Source of the DNA: Protonemura montana
Taxonomy: Eukaryota; Arthropoda; Insecta; Plecoptera; Nemouridae
DNA length: 64,000 nucleotides
Assembly: GCA_947568835.1 (NCBI GenBank)
Contig: OX387602.1
Span: forward strand, 22,929,021 to 22,993,020
Direction of reading: 5' to 3'
Part shown: in pieces, positions 1 through 62,735 of the stretch
Position numbering within the stretch: the first letter of the stretch is position 1
Layout of the letters: every line of letters starts with the position of its first letter
Notes under the pieces: generated by a model
Told to the model about the DNA's origin: nothing
Seen by the model: only the letters and a program-made list of their open reading frames with translations
The model's database searches: none
Translations under genes and position numbers: made by a program

Positions 1-407
1 GCTACATGCTCGATCCCAGCCCTGTCTTTCCGTTGTGCTGTCTCCACCCTTCTCAATCCTTCCCGCTCCCGATCGTAACTCCGTCGCGATTTGCTGTGGA
101 CAAGATCATCCCGCCATTTCCACCAAACACATCAATATCAAAGATCTCTCTAGCTGCTCAAAAGTCTCTCTTATCCAACGGATGATCACTTCGAGACGTA
201 CTCTTCTAAATTGAACCACTATCTCGGTAGCCGTTGAGCTTTCTACCTCTTTGTTCCACGTTTCTACTTGCATTTCTGCTAGTCTTGATCTTTTGCTCGA
301 TCTTTGGCTTTCCGAGCTTCTTTCCGAACGTTTCTGGCAGCTGGGGAAACCGTCCCCCTCGAAAGTTTGCCTACCGTCGTAACGCCTGTCCTTTTGGTTG
401 TCCGCAG

Positions 408-443
408 CAGATCTCGAGCGACCCGACCAAACCCAAGCTTGTG
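408..443 (+). CDS. tentative 36-nt upstream exon of the AUTS2-family gene
   Basis: A 36-nt open segment (12 codons, QISSDPTKPKLV) lies between a pyrimidine-rich acceptor ending CAG at 405-407 and a good donor (GTACGT) at 444. It starts and ends in phase 0, which fits the phase-0 start of the next exon at 948. The Pro/Lys-rich sequence just before the KSGRWNAMHV block is plausible for this family, but I cannot confirm it by similarity. Otherwise bases 1-947 look like intron. Confidence 0.4.
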
Positions 444-3110
444 GTACGTGTAACAACTTAACAATAACTCGCCTGGAATCGCCTAACACTAAGCAATCTT
501 GCCAACCCGACACTCAAATCGAGCATAGTCGTTAAATAAAATAGCAATTTGAATAAGTCCTAGTTTTACAGTGGTTCGTTACAAATGTAACAGTCCATTC
601 ATTTGTTATTTGCTTGGCAAATAGCCAATCAGAGAAATTTTTTTGTTCGTTAACTGTCTGTAAATTACTTAACGTACCACTGAAAAACCGGCACTCAATC
701 TTCATCGTCGTGTTTTCATGATCGCCTGTTGCGTTCATGAAACTATTCACACTGCGTAATTGAGTAGACACAGGATAACCTGTTATTTAGGAATGTCTTA
801 TGCGTTAGAAGTGGAAGTGCTCAATGAATGCCCTTAAGAGATAAGGATTAATCCAACTATTTGTAACAATATGAAAGCGCAGCTCTCGCCAGGCGTGTCT
901 GCTACTGGTGCATCCACGTTTAACGTTTCCCTGTTGCATTCGCACAGAAATCGGGGCGTTGGAACGCTATGCATGTGCGCATCGCGTGGGAGATCTACCA
1001 CCACCAGCAAAAGCAGCAGGCGGAGGCCAAGGCTGCGGCAGCTTCTGGAAACTGCGCCGGCGGCAAGAACGAGATGCTTCGACCACCCAGCCACATCTTC
1101 GCTCCGCCTCCTCCGCGGCCGCACGAGCTCCCGCCTAATTTTGGTCTGCCGCCGTCGCCGCACCGCGCGCAGTTCGACCCTGCAGCAGCAGCCGCAGCCG
1201 CGCAGCACGGCTACCTATCCGCCCAACATCTTGGTACGACATATAGTCAGTCTTTTGATTGGCAATCTTTGCGAGCAGAAATAAATGGGTCGGTTGTACT
1301 CACTGTTGGCTTTATGATGTATCATGTCTATTTAGCAATGATGAATATAGATTTTATAGTGGAATTATGCTGTTAAACTCAGTTACCAGTATTGGTTTAA
1401 ATTTCTAATATGCAGCGAACCTTACAAGAAACCAAGTGATCATATTGATCTAACCAACATCATATGATCCAAATTAACCAGTTTCTTGACTACTAATCAC
1501 ACGTCATGTTTTCAATTTGCTAATTGAATTCATTGCTTGCATTGCAGTGCTTGCATTGCAGTGTGTTTAGAGGATGTTAAGCAAAATATATCGCACTCAA
1601 ATTTCTCTGATGATCATGGTTGTTATGTACTTACTGTACTGATTGTATAGTTACTGCACATCATACTGGAGTAAGAAATATACTAATATTAAATGTATCC
1701 ATCTTGCATTGGTGCCACCTTTATTGGTCGTCTGCATGGAGTGTGCGTGACCTTGTTGTCTTGTGTTTCAGTGGGCGGCAGCATGTCTCCGTTTGGCCGG
1801 TACCCAGGCTTTCCGTCACCCAGCCCCGGCTTTCCTGGCATGCCCGGCTTTCCGCCGCCGCCACCGCGCGACCACTTGCCCCCACTCTCCGCAATGGGTG
1901 GCGTGCACGACCCCTGGGGCCGGTAAGTCAACACTCTACCTTTCGCACGACTGTTTTTTTTTTTTATTATTGGTGACATTTCTTTATGTATAGTTGTGAC
2001 AAGGCATCAGTGTAGCTGTCAGTCACCTTTTCAGATTTTGACAGTGGATTAAACTTTGACAAATGGTTGATTTTACCAACGCCAAGCTAAACTTGGCTTA
2101 AACTCAGTTAAGATTAATATAGATTTGATGTAGATTTGATACTCTCTAAATCAATTACATTTTTTTAAGAGTCGAGGAAGAAAATTTAGACAACATAAGA
2201 AAATTAGTTACGTGTTACATTTAGCATAAAGTTTAATTCAAAGGGTTATCATGTCTTGCAATATAGAAGTACATAACAAGTCTTGTTTTCTTCGACCTAA
2301 AAGAGTGATTTAAAATTTAAACCTCCATTGGCCTAGGTTCAAATTTTAAACAGAGATTAGCACAAAATATCGACAAAGCATTTTTTGCCAGATCAAATTG
2401 ATCCCTATCAGTAGCCAATCAATGGTCCCTTCTGACCATCAACCAACTTAACAGCTAACCCATTCTTCAGACTGCCACCTGCGCGAGGCGGCAGCTTTGC
2501 ACACGCCTGGGCGCTGAAGCCCGAACCGAGCCCGCTTGACCGCCGTGCTGAACTGGAGGAGCGCGAACGAGAGCGGGAACGTGAGCGTTGCCGTCGGGAG
2601 CGTGAAGAAGCGCGCCAGCGCGAGGAAAAGCAGCGCAAGGCTGAACAGGCTGAGCGCGACCGGCGTGAGCGCGAACGAGAGCGCCGCCAACGCCACGACG
2701 CAGCCGCGGCCGCTGCGGCAGCAGCCAAGCTGCGTGAGCGAAGCCCTCTCCGCAACGGACTGGTAGATGAACCGCGTGTCAAGGAGGAGCCTCGTGCACC
2801 GCCACCACTCAAAGAGGAGTACCTGCCACATCCGTTCATGTCGCGCCACCTAGCACCGCCGCCAGGACCCCCCGGTGGCGTGCGTGGACCGCACTATCCA
2901 CCGGCCTCGCCATGGGCTGCTGTGGATGCATACCCGGCGTATCCGCTCCAGCTGCGCTACACCCCGTTGATGGCGGCAGCGCTCGAGGAGGAGCAGCGCG
3001 CCAAGATGTTCCCCGGCTTCGGTGGGGGGCCGCAAGCGCCTGGGCCACCCGGCATGCACCGGCTGGGCCCGGCGCCGCTGCCACACCCCAAGAAGGAGGA
3101 GCCGCGATGA
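408..3110 (+). CDS. tay: AUTS2/fibrosin (Tay bridge) family protein, C-terminal part
   Basis: This is the 3' part of a nuclear AUTS2/FBRSL1/fibrosin-type gene; the 5' part lies outside the window. The clear exons are 948-1233, 1772-1922 and 2471-3110 (stop 3108-3110), and their phases match at each junction. The first opens with KSGRWNAMHVRIAWEIYHHQ, which resembles the family signature around KPGKWCAMHV. The second ends in VHDPWGR and the third continues LPPARGGSFAHAWALKPEP, matching the family's DPWGRLHR...AW.KP block. A long charged Arg/Glu stretch follows (about 2550-2700), then a poly-Ala run, RSPLRNG and several KEEPR-like motifs, and a Pro-rich C-terminus ending KKEEPR. In vertebrates this family is linked to a PRC1-type Polycomb complex and transcriptional control; I infer a similar nuclear role. 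Introns 1234-1771 and 1923-2470 show nothing recognisable beyond a short direct duplication near 1535-1562. The family call is firm; orthology to Tay is inferred. Confidence 0.75.
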
Positions 3111-4560
3111 CAGCAGCCTGGCCGGGGGGCCCGCATCTAGCCGCGGCCAGTGCGGGCGACGCCGCGGACGTGACTGCCTGCGGCGGCCTCCGTGCGGCCG
3201 CGCTCAGATCAACTAGTCACCCGTTGCACCGGTGCCGGCCGCTGATCCCAACTCCCATGATATTATCCCCCAAACCTCTCCACGGCAGAGGGAGCGTCGG
3301 TTGCTCGAAATGGTATTTTTGATAAAACGTAAGGTGCGCGTCCCAGGTTTTGATTTTTGTGTGGTGCCGTCTTTCCGTTCCCGCGAGCTCGACGCCTTCC
3401 CCCTCCCGAAGTTCTGTCCCAGTTCCCAACGTTGCCAACGTGCATGTTCGGGGACTGGGCAAGATGGCGGCCGGTGCGGTGCTGCGGACACCGTTAGCGA
3501 CACGACTAGCGAATTGGATGTACCTATATTGTATTTTTTGCTGTTTCGGTAATTTTGAATATTTGTAGATAACTGAACTCTGGTTTTAACTTAATGAACA
3601 AATCACACGTACACAAGTGCTGACACGCAACGTGTACTTTGTAAAGTTTTGTAGCGACCCGGTGGTCGGGCGAAGATCGACCAATGGAACCTTGTATAGC
3701 GTTTCTATGTGGAACAAGGAACGAAGTTTCTCAACTCAACCCGACGAGTGTTATTCTTTCACCCTACCAAGTTCTCCTTAAAATCCTCTCCCTGCCGTTA
3801 GGCACACCAGGATAGGAACTTGTTATTCCTAATATGTATCCTTGAAATTCTTGCAAAACAGAAGAAGCCAACTCCATTATGATGAAAATGGCTGTAGTAT
3901 ATGTACGTTGACTGACTAGAAAAACTACCAGCAATCGCAGATGAGATATTTTCTGAGAACAAAGTGTAGAACAAATGTGGGGGTAGGTTATTCAGGGAGC
4001 AACAAGATTTTCATTGATTTCATAACGTCTAATAGTTCTTGCACCATCCGAAATGGAACTTACGATAGCAAAAAGCAGACGCCGGTCGCCGACAGTTAAT
4101 TTTCATAGTTTATATTAAAATTTCAACTTTCAGCCTTGTAAAATAAACATGAAACAACCATTTATTTCTGCAACTTTTTTCTCGATATACCTAATAAACA
4201 ACTAAGGTGAACGACCTCGTCGTCAATGATGCAACGAGAGCAATCCGTCACGTGGGCGCAGCGCATCATCGAAATGACAGCCTATATCCGGTCGGTCTCA
4301 TCGTCAGTACGACGCCCTTTCAGTCGACGATTGGGCCCTTTTAGCCCACTCAAGTACCTGTCCTACTCTCCGTTCCTCCGCTCAGCTGAGTCCGAATAGC
4401 CAAGTAGGGAGCCAGCAGTCGCCGTTGGCGAGCGCTGGAGGAAGGACGCCTATACAGAGTTATCCAGAGGCATCACGCAAGACGGCATGATAAGACGCTC
4501 GGCGATGACAGCAGCGCCGGCAGATCGGCGATAAGATAAAGTTTGCAGTTGGTTGAAAGA
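3111..4560 (+). other. 3' UTR of the AUTS2-family gene and short intergenic stretch
   Basis: No coding exon is visible. The first part stays GC-rich (3111-3500) and then becomes AT-rich, as expected of a long 3' UTR. Two AATAAA hexamers, at 4142-4147 and 4193-4198, are candidate polyadenylation signals, giving a 3' UTR of about 1.0-1.1 kb. The tetraspanin start codon follows about 360 bases later, so its promoter probably lies within 4200-4560. I recognise no specific promoter element there. Confidence 0.5.
4142..4198 (+). promoter_or_regulatory. candidate polyadenylation signals of the AUTS2-family gene
   Basis: Two AATAAA hexamers on the + strand, about 1.03 and 1.08 kb past the stop codon, separated by AT-rich DNA. 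Either could define the 3' end. Confidence 0.45.
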
Positions 4561-7500
4561 ATGGCGGTGTCCACGACGTGTTTGCGCTACCTCGTGTTTA
4601 TCATCGTCGTTCTTTACGGGGTGAGTACCGGGTTGGCAATGAGTTTTTTGATCGAAGACTGCGCTTAATGATCGTGTCACTCCAATCGAGCCTCGTTACG
4701 ACAATTGACGGGCATCTGACAATTAGCGATATCATTAGAGCCAAGGTCCACGCTACGGGTTTGCTTTGTAGTGAGTCAGTTGCATTGGATATGTGTCGAT
4801 GTGATTGTGAGATGTTTATTTTTAGATAAGGTAACTGTACTTTCGGACTAACAAACTAAAGTTTTGGTGGACAGGCCGCGAAGCTCGATTGTGGGGAAAG
4901 TGTGAAAAGTGACCATTGTTTACAGGAGTAATAAGCGGTTGCAACAACGAGATCGCTTGTATAGCTTGTACCTGTACTAGTGTCGCATGTTAAAGATATG
5001 GACATAGATATGGCTGTGGGAGCAAAATGTCCAGGCCCCCTTCGGTAAATGCTGACAAATGCGTATTACCTGCCATGTCAGTCCCATTTCCTGGTATCAG
5101 CTCATTACGTGACGCGAGACCTACCAACATTTGATCTATGATTCCGATCTTCTGGATTTGATTATCATTGGTCGTCAAATTCCTGAAGCTGAGTACGAGA
5201 CAAACTGCTCGCTGCGTCATTGCAGTCAATTGAAATCACTTTCGTTATAATATGCACTTAGATGCAATTTGTCCAGTTGTGTCTAGAAATTAGCATAGAT
5301 TAACGGTGTTGTAGCCAACGCAATGCATAAGAGGCCACACGACTCTTTCCTGATTTGCCACGATTTTCTGTCTCGCACTGATCAATCAAGAGCACTCACT
5401 TGCAAGACTCACTTGCTTGCGAATTGTTTTGGTTTTGAACAATGCCCGTTGATAAGAGTATTATTGGTTCATAGAGTTATTACCTCAGAGCAGGAAAAAA
5501 TGTATATCGTTTTCTGAGTTAAAATACTTTTTTTATTAAACAATCGATTTCCCTCAATACCCAGAAGGCACTCTTTTTTTTTAATTGAAACTGTAAAATG
5601 AAAAATCCATGGTGCAGAGGCGATCGAAGTCCTCGTTTGGGCATCAATCTTTGAGACGGTTATAGTGTTGATAATAATAAAATACCCCGCGCATTGCAAG
5701 CGTTTGCAATTTAAAATAAGATTTCATCCTAATAAAGCAACGAATCCAATGTCAAATTGGAGTTATTCGAATTTGACAGGTTGTGACGTGATATAGCATC
5801 ACTAGAATCAGAGTGTCTGTGAGTATTCACAGCCTCATGGTTCTACTCCTTGGAGGACTGTCATTCTCATCAAATACACTAAAATCTTCTCAAAAAGCCA
5901 GTGTAGCTCAATGGTTTAGAGCAACACCCGCGATAAGTGGAGATCGAGGTTCGTGTCCCCGTTTCAGCATCAATTTGTGAGACGGTTAAAGTGTTGATAA
6001 TAATTAAATTGTTACAAACTGCTCGGTCGATCGAGATAATTTCGTTGTCACCTCAGAAAAATAGTTGCAAGGTGCAATTATGGCACGATTCGACTTGAAG
6101 ACAGAGAGTTTTAGTCTGTGTTTGAATTGCGTACAGGTAGGTAATATAGGTAATTCAACTGTTACATGGGATAAAATAAATATAATTGATGTTAATTTTT
6201 CAACCCACTATCACGAGGTAGATGAAAATTGGACCACAAACCAATCTCAACACTCCTCATTTCCCGAGATATCAAATAATTCTATATCTTGATCCTAGGC
6301 CGCGTTTTAAGAGGTTTCCGTGAAAAAGAAAAGCAATGCCGGAGTGACGAAAATAATTCCAGGGAACATCCCTTGTCTCAAAATGACTTGCTGTTAGGAT
6401 CACGAAATAGTGAAAAGTGTTGACTGTGTTGAGTAGGTACGGATAGGTTTTCTTATCTTAAGTCATGACGGCCAAAGATGCGAATGATTCCGATATCCCT
6501 TTAATTTAGATAAACTCCGTTTATCTCAGTGTGATTATGCCTAAAGATGTTTTTACAGAATTCCTATTCTGCAAATATAGTGCAAAAATGTTCTGCATTT
6601 TCAGATTTGACTAGAAAAATATATGTTTTTGTGTGCAGTTTTATATGTAGCGTTTGTCACCAATGCCTTTCAAGTAGACGTGTTTCAGATGGCAGCATAG
6701 TCTCAGATTTATTCCAAAAATTTAAGAATAACTACTAACTAGGTGACGGACATTGATGGGTAAGAGTTCTGTATTGTCTGGCCTCCTGATCTCAAATTAT
6801 TCCCAGATCGTGTCCGTGAAATGATTCAAGTGGTGTCTATAGGTGTCCGGCCTGGCGGTCGCTGTGTGTGGAGGCTTGCTCATCGGTCAGCTTTTCTCGG
6901 CGAGGGATGTTCTCCGACCACCAGTGCTGCAGATATGCTGGGTGCTGGCAGGCATGGGTCTGGCGGCCACTGTCTTCAGCGCCTTAGGATGGCACGCTGT
7001 CGCAAAGAAGAGCACGTCTCTTATTAGGACGGTGCGTTGCTTCCCATTGTCTCTTGTCCGCAACGATCAGGCGCATCAGTAATCAACATGGATGAATCCA
7101 TGACCTTGCGTAGGGATGATTCTATTAAATTCTTCCATACTAGCTTCCATTCATAATTTGAGTCTTGGAAGTGGTTTTAATTAAAGATAATGTAGAACCT
7201 AGAATTATTGAATTCACAAAGAATTCGGTCACGCCAAGACAATTTTTCAATTAACTTCCTTTTGACTTTGATGCCATGCGTTATGGCACTCGAATGCTTT
7301 ATATTTGTCGCCCAATGAACACGAACTTTGCTAGTCCGATTTTGCGAGAATCTTGACCACTTTACGGAGCATGTCACTAACTGTAAGCTAACATAATAAG
7401 TCCCACAGTTAGGCAAAAGGCAGGGATTGAAACAGATCCCTGGTGTTCCTGATTACAGTGCCCTAATTACAGAACCCTTGACTTGGATTGCAGTTCGCGG

Positions 7501-8398
7501 CGCTGGTGGTGATCGTGATCGTGGTTCAGCTGTCCGTGGCCACATGGGCGTTGGTGGAGCGCACACGTGTGCACGAAGGTGTCACCCCAGCTCTGGAGTC
7601 CCAAATGAGGGCTTACGACCCCTCCTTGCTCAACACCGTGCGCTTCTGGGATCGTATGCAGACCACGGTGAGATGCACCAACAAGAGGATCTGTGGCCTC
7701 AGAATCTCTTCGTTCCGCACGTCTTAAATACATTCATAGCCGGCTCGAATTTGGAAATTGCACGTGCTAGAAAAAAGTGTGGAGCGAAGGATATGGTGTG
7801 GATGCGGATAGAACATTTTAGGACGGAGAAGAACTCCAATCTCTTGGGATGGCCACGGGGAAAGATGAACTTGGCTAGAATTGCCTTTCGTATGTGCAGT
7901 CGATCTAGCGTACATGGTCTCAGCCACAACCTACAGGAAATTGTTCTGTATTAATGCAGTATTTCCCTTCGACTGGAACAGCTGCATCACCTCGCCCTTC
8001 ATTAAATAAACCACCGATCAATGCCGTAGGAATACACATCGTTCACTAATCCTCCATGCTTCTTCTCGTAGCTGGAGTGCTGCGGCGTGGATGGTCCGGC
8101 CGATTGGCGCAGCCGCACAGCCGCCGTGCCGTGGTCATGCTGCTCAAGCGCGCAGACGTCGGGCGACTCCGCATGTGGCAGCGTCTATCAACGCGGTTGC
8201 CCAATGCCGCTGGCCGAGCTGGCAGCGACAAGACTCGCAGCTGCTGCTGGTCTGGCGGCCACGGCGTCGCTGGTGCAGGCCGTGGCAGCGCTACTTGCAG
8301 GGCTACTCGCCTCGGGGCTGCGTCGTAAGAAGCGTCGCGACGCACAAGTGACGGGGTCCATGCTGGAGGCCGTGCCGCTACGTTCGGCAAAGAAGTGA
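4561..8398 (+). CDS. tetraspanin, four exons, complete
   Basis: The exons are 4561-4620, 6843-7031, 7494-7667 and 8072-8398. All junctions are phase 0 with GT-AG borders, giving 249 residues. The start at 4561 has A at -3 and G at +4. Four membrane segments are evident: TM1 spans exons 1-2 (CLRYLVFIIVVLYG then VSGLAVAVCGGLLI), TM2 is around LQICWVLAGMGLAATVF, TM3 is AALVVIVIVVQLSVATWAL and TM4 is near the end before RRKKRR. The large extracellular loop carries LECCGVDGPADW (the CCG signature), PWSCC and a later GC, six cysteines in the standard tetraspanin order. Tetraspanins organise partner receptors and adhesion proteins in the plasma membrane; which partners apply here cannot be read. The C-terminus has a basic patch after TM4. 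Length and topology are normal for the family. I cannot assign it to a named subfamily. Confidence 0.93.
5621..5690 (+). repeat. 3' fragment of the tRNA-like repeat family
   Basis: The sequence from CGATCGAAG to the GATAATAATAAAATA tail matches the end of the copy at 5738-6010: the shared blocks are GATCGA(A/G)G, GCATCAAT, TTGAGACGGTTA and GTGTTGATAATAATAAAA. It lacks the upstream tRNA-like A-box part, so it is 5'-truncated, as expected for a retroposed element. Confidence 0.6.
5738..6010 (+). repeat. tRNA-like SINE-type repeat, near-complete copy, + orientation
   Basis: The element has three parts. First is a block of about 170 bp (about 5738-5905) with no tRNA similarity. Next comes a tRNA-like body with an A box (TAGCTCAATGGTTTAGAGC) and a B box (GGTTCGTGTCCC) at 5903-5962. 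The 3' tail ends GTGTTGATAATAATT. The same three-part order is present, reverse complemented, at about 62447-62735. The tRNA-like part is flanked by short inverted motifs (CTCAAAAA upstream, TTTGTGAGACG downstream). A conventional tRNA SINE has the tRNA part at its 5' end, so this order is unusual. Confidence 0.75.
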
Positions 8399-8707
8399 CG
8401 TGAGAAAGAGGGCGTCGTTTATGAGGAGATCGTTTAAGCGCTGTGCAGAAGTGCCTTTAATTGTGTGTCTCTGTGTCCTAAAAGTGAAGTAATGACAAGA
8501 GGACAGTCCTTGCGTGCCTGTTATCTATTATTCGTTGTTAAATATAGGTTTACATTTTCTATGACAAGTCATGTTCTCTTTGTTCTCACTTTTTACCGCT
8601 TCACTATGTTCCGAGAGATGCCTTGGATGATGGCTCAACGAACCTTATACTCTTACCACTCCTTTTTTGGTTTTCGATCTGACATTCAGCAATACATGCG
8701 TGAAACA

Positions 8708-8713
8708 AATAAA
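8708..8713 (+). promoter_or_regulatory. candidate polyadenylation signal of the tetraspanin gene
   Basis: An AATAAA hexamer about 310 bases downstream of the tetraspanin stop codon. Confidence 0.5.
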
Positions 8714-10358
8714 ATACAAGAACGTACCGTGTAATCACATAAGTATGAGATATGTTTTTAGGTAACATTCACTTTGAAATGCCCTGTTTCAATTGTCTCC
8801 CATCAGTCTACAGGAGGGGTAATTTTGTCATTTGTATGGGAGACATTAGCAGAGTTAGGGTCATGTACCTGTTCTTCTCACTGGGACGCAATCGCAACCC
8901 AAGAGCAATACATTTACACACAGGTAGTAATGTCGGAGAATCAAGAGGTTCGCTTTGGACATGAAGTAGGTTGCTACCTGCGGGCTCGGCAGGTTATCGG
9001 TAATGATCAACCTTGCTTTTATAAACATTCGATAAAGATCGAATAGAACATTTCGCTACGAGTCAAATCGTTACCCCCGTTTTATTCCAGCCCATTAAAA
9101 TATTTCTGACAACTCCATTGCTAGTTCCACCAAGAGACCCGCGCACCAGGGGTCGAACCCGAACGTCCGACATGAGCTTCGAGTACCGCCGGCAAGGAGC
9201 GTACGACGCCGACGCCGTCGCGACGCAAATAGCCGCTCCGCGCGCCAGGCCACGGTGCCGGTATTTATAGCAGGACGCCGGGTGAACCATTACGTAAACC
9301 TCTCGAACTAACGAGCGCCTCACTTTCCACCGCGACTTCTGTTCTGCGTCTGAACATACGATTGGTGCCTGTACGTGAATAGAGATTTGAAAAAGATTCG
9401 AGTGTAGTCCCTTCAGTGGGCTTTAGAATCTTTATGCTCATCTTGCAGATAGCCAAAATCCAGCAGAATCCTCAACGGAGTCAAATTTGAACTTCCCTTT
9501 TGGAGGAGTCCAGCTGGCTATGCAATAGAGACAAGATACCCCTTACCTGGAAATCGATAAATATTTGTATAGGAATGTATGCGTTAACTTAATCCGAAAA
9601 TCCGATTAAAATCTCCAAATGGACATGAATTATATCACCGCGATCTCAATCCCTTCTCTGGGATTACAGTTGAGGATGTATCTTTGTTTATTAATTCATT
9701 GCCACCTTTGTGTAATACAGATTGCAGGTGTACCGACATAATTGCAAGGATAATAACAATCCATGATGGATTTAATAAATTACATTTTAAAAATACATTA
9801 CAAACAATTTTAAAGTGCAGTTTTATTATGTTACTACTTAGCTATTACAAATGGTTTCCAAATATTTGTCTAATGTATCAAAGGGGGTTAAAAATAGACA
9901 TGATTTGGCCGTCCTTTCAAGTTTTAAGAGAAGAAAGTTTCTCTCTTGCTTGATATTTTAGGGAGATTTTAGGGAGATTTCTTTTATAAATTCTGAGTTG
10001 TATCCGATTTTTCTGTTAGGGCAAATTTTAAAGTGAATATTATTTTTTGACAAATATTGTTGAGATGATTCATTACAAGAGAATCCTACTGTGATCACTG
10101 TGATCACTCAGAATCACTGTGACTAACGTTCTCCTGTAAGGGAGCAAATTCATTGTCAACGGACGAGCTAATCTAATTCGGTAGCGTCGAGTTGAAACAT
10201 TAATCGCCACACCAAACTCGCACTGTAAAAAGAGCCCTTGTTTCGTCCCACCATATTGTATCTTGCCCAAAAGTGTCGAGCGGCGCCGGCCCGTGACTGC
10301 CCCAAAAACCCACCCCAAGCTCTGGCTCTTGGAAAAGTCCGGGCTCTGACCCCGGCAT

Positions 10359-10378
10359 CCCCCCCCCCCCCCCCCCCC
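10359..10378. repeat. poly-C run of 20
   Basis: An uninterrupted run of 20 C on the + strand, just upstream of the RyR start region. Similar runs lie at 13066-13085 (20 C) and 18561-18574 (14 C), both inside RyR intron 1. Confidence 0.9.
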
Positions 10379-10683
10379 ACCCACTCTTCGACGGCGGCGG
10401 TAACTTGTTGCCCCGCCACTCACCAGTCGCGTCGAGTCCGCCGAGGGAGACAGACCTCGTTCGACTCCCGGCACGAGCAACACACGGGCATATCACACGA
10501 GACTCGCGACGCGGACTTCTGAAACCTCGACCGAGTGACAAAACGAGTTACAGGGAGTGAGAGAGACAACGAATTCGAATCCCGTGGGTGCGACGGGAAC
10601 GCGTGCTAGTGACGTGGCGTCCAGGATTATGCCGCGATAATTAACCCGAGTTAAAGTGCGAGTTGAAGTGATAGTCACAAAAA

Positions 10684-61902
<51,219 letters not shown>

Positions 61903-62110
61903 ACGCCGCTCTGTCCGCCTTTCTTTCTCTCTCTATATCTCTCTCTCTCTCTCCCCCTCTCGCGGCGGCGTCGCGACGGTGACTGTCTCGCGCCGCCGTC
62001 GGCGTCGTCGTGTGTGTGCTGTGAATCGCCTCGCGGGGCGCGTGTGTGTTGGTGCTCGTGTGGAACACCGTGACTTGTTGCTGATGCTGAATAAAGTTGA
62101 GTGTTGGAAT
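61903..62110 (+). other. RyR: RyR 3' UTR
   Basis: It starts directly after the stop, includes a TC-rich microsatellite (about 61920-61960) and a CG-rich block, and reaches a AATAAA signal at 62090-62095. This suggests a short 3' UTR of about 200 bases. Confidence 0.7.
62090..62095 (+). promoter_or_regulatory. RyR: RyR polyadenylation signal
   Basis: AATAAA 188 bases after the stop codon, followed by a GT-rich stretch (GTTGAGTGTTGG, GGTTGTTTG) typical of a downstream element. Confidence 0.7.
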
Positions 62111-62446
62111 GATCGGGTTGTTTGTTCTCGAGCGTTACGTACGTGTTGACAGATTAGGTTAGAGTTAAGGCACTACCAGTCAATTTATCCAATAGAACCA
62201 CACTACTGACTTCGCACGGGTGTCGCCAAACATGGTGAGAGGTCGAAGCTACCGATCATCTGCAGACTTAAAGAATGTTTTCCCATTGGATGTGGTATCT
62301 TTAGGATCCAAGTTCATGTGGACATTGACCAACTACCGATTTCTGATAAAATACTAGTTCTTGGTGATGTCAAGTCATTCACTGATTAGCCTAGCGAGTG
62401 GAGCGAAACCTTCGGTTTCACTTACCCCAGAAAAATATCACTCGAG

Positions 62447-62735
62447 TGTGTTTTATTATTATGAACACTAACTACCGTGTAAAAATTTGATCCCAAATGG
62501 GGACACGAACCCCGATCTCCACCTATCGCGGGTGTTGCTCTAACTCATTGAGCTACTTGAACACTGGCTTTTTGAGACGATTTTTGTGTATTTGATGAGA
62601 ATGACAGATCTCCCCGGAGTAGAACCGAGAGGCTGTTAATACTCACAGTCACTCTGATTCTAGTGACGCTATACTACGTCACAACCTGTCAATGTCGAGT
62701 AACTCCAATTTTGACGTTGGATGCGTTGTATTTCT
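62447..62735 (-). repeat. tRNA-like SINE-type repeat, near-complete copy, - orientation
   Basis: The reverse complement aligns along its whole length with the copy at 5738-6010. Shared blocks include TTGACAGGTTGTGACGT, CACTAGAATCAGAGTG, TCATTCTCATCAAATACAC, CTCAAAAAGCCAGTGT, AGAGCAACACCCGCGATA and GGTTCGTGTCCCC. The tail ends ATAATAATAAAA. The tRNA-like body again follows a block of about 170 bp with no tRNA character. Confidence 0.75.

Larger units (their letters stand above)
4621..6842 (+). other. tetraspanin intron 1, repeat-bearing
   Basis: This 2.2-kb intron splits TM1 of the tetraspanin. It holds a nearly full copy of the tRNA-like repeat family (about 5738-6010) and a second 3' fragment (about 5621-5690). 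The remaining sequence is AT-rich with no coding exon that I can support. Confidence 0.7.
8399..10683. other. intergenic region between tetraspanin and RyR
   Basis: The tetraspanin 3' UTR extends to about 8730 (AATAAA at 8708-8713). From 9110 to 9330 there is a CpG-rich segment containing a B-box-like GGTTCGACCCC on the - strand, which may be another short pol III-derived repeat. The stretch 9660-10080 is AT-rich and featureless. From 10260 to 10680 the DNA is GC-rich again and includes a run of 20 C (10359-10378). Part of 10400-10683 is probably RyR 5' UTR and promoter, but I see no defined TATA or initiator element to anchor a start site. Confidence 0.5.

Noticed and set aside
5903-5970. 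A functional tRNA gene
   Set aside because: A and B boxes are present, but the same sequence recurs as a dispersed repeat and no full cloverleaf with an aminoacyl stem can be drawn.
9252-9262. TATA-like word (GGTATTTATAGCA) as the RyR promoter
   Set aside because: It lies about 1.4 kb before the start codon inside a repeat-like CpG block with a B-box word, so it cannot be tied to RyR.
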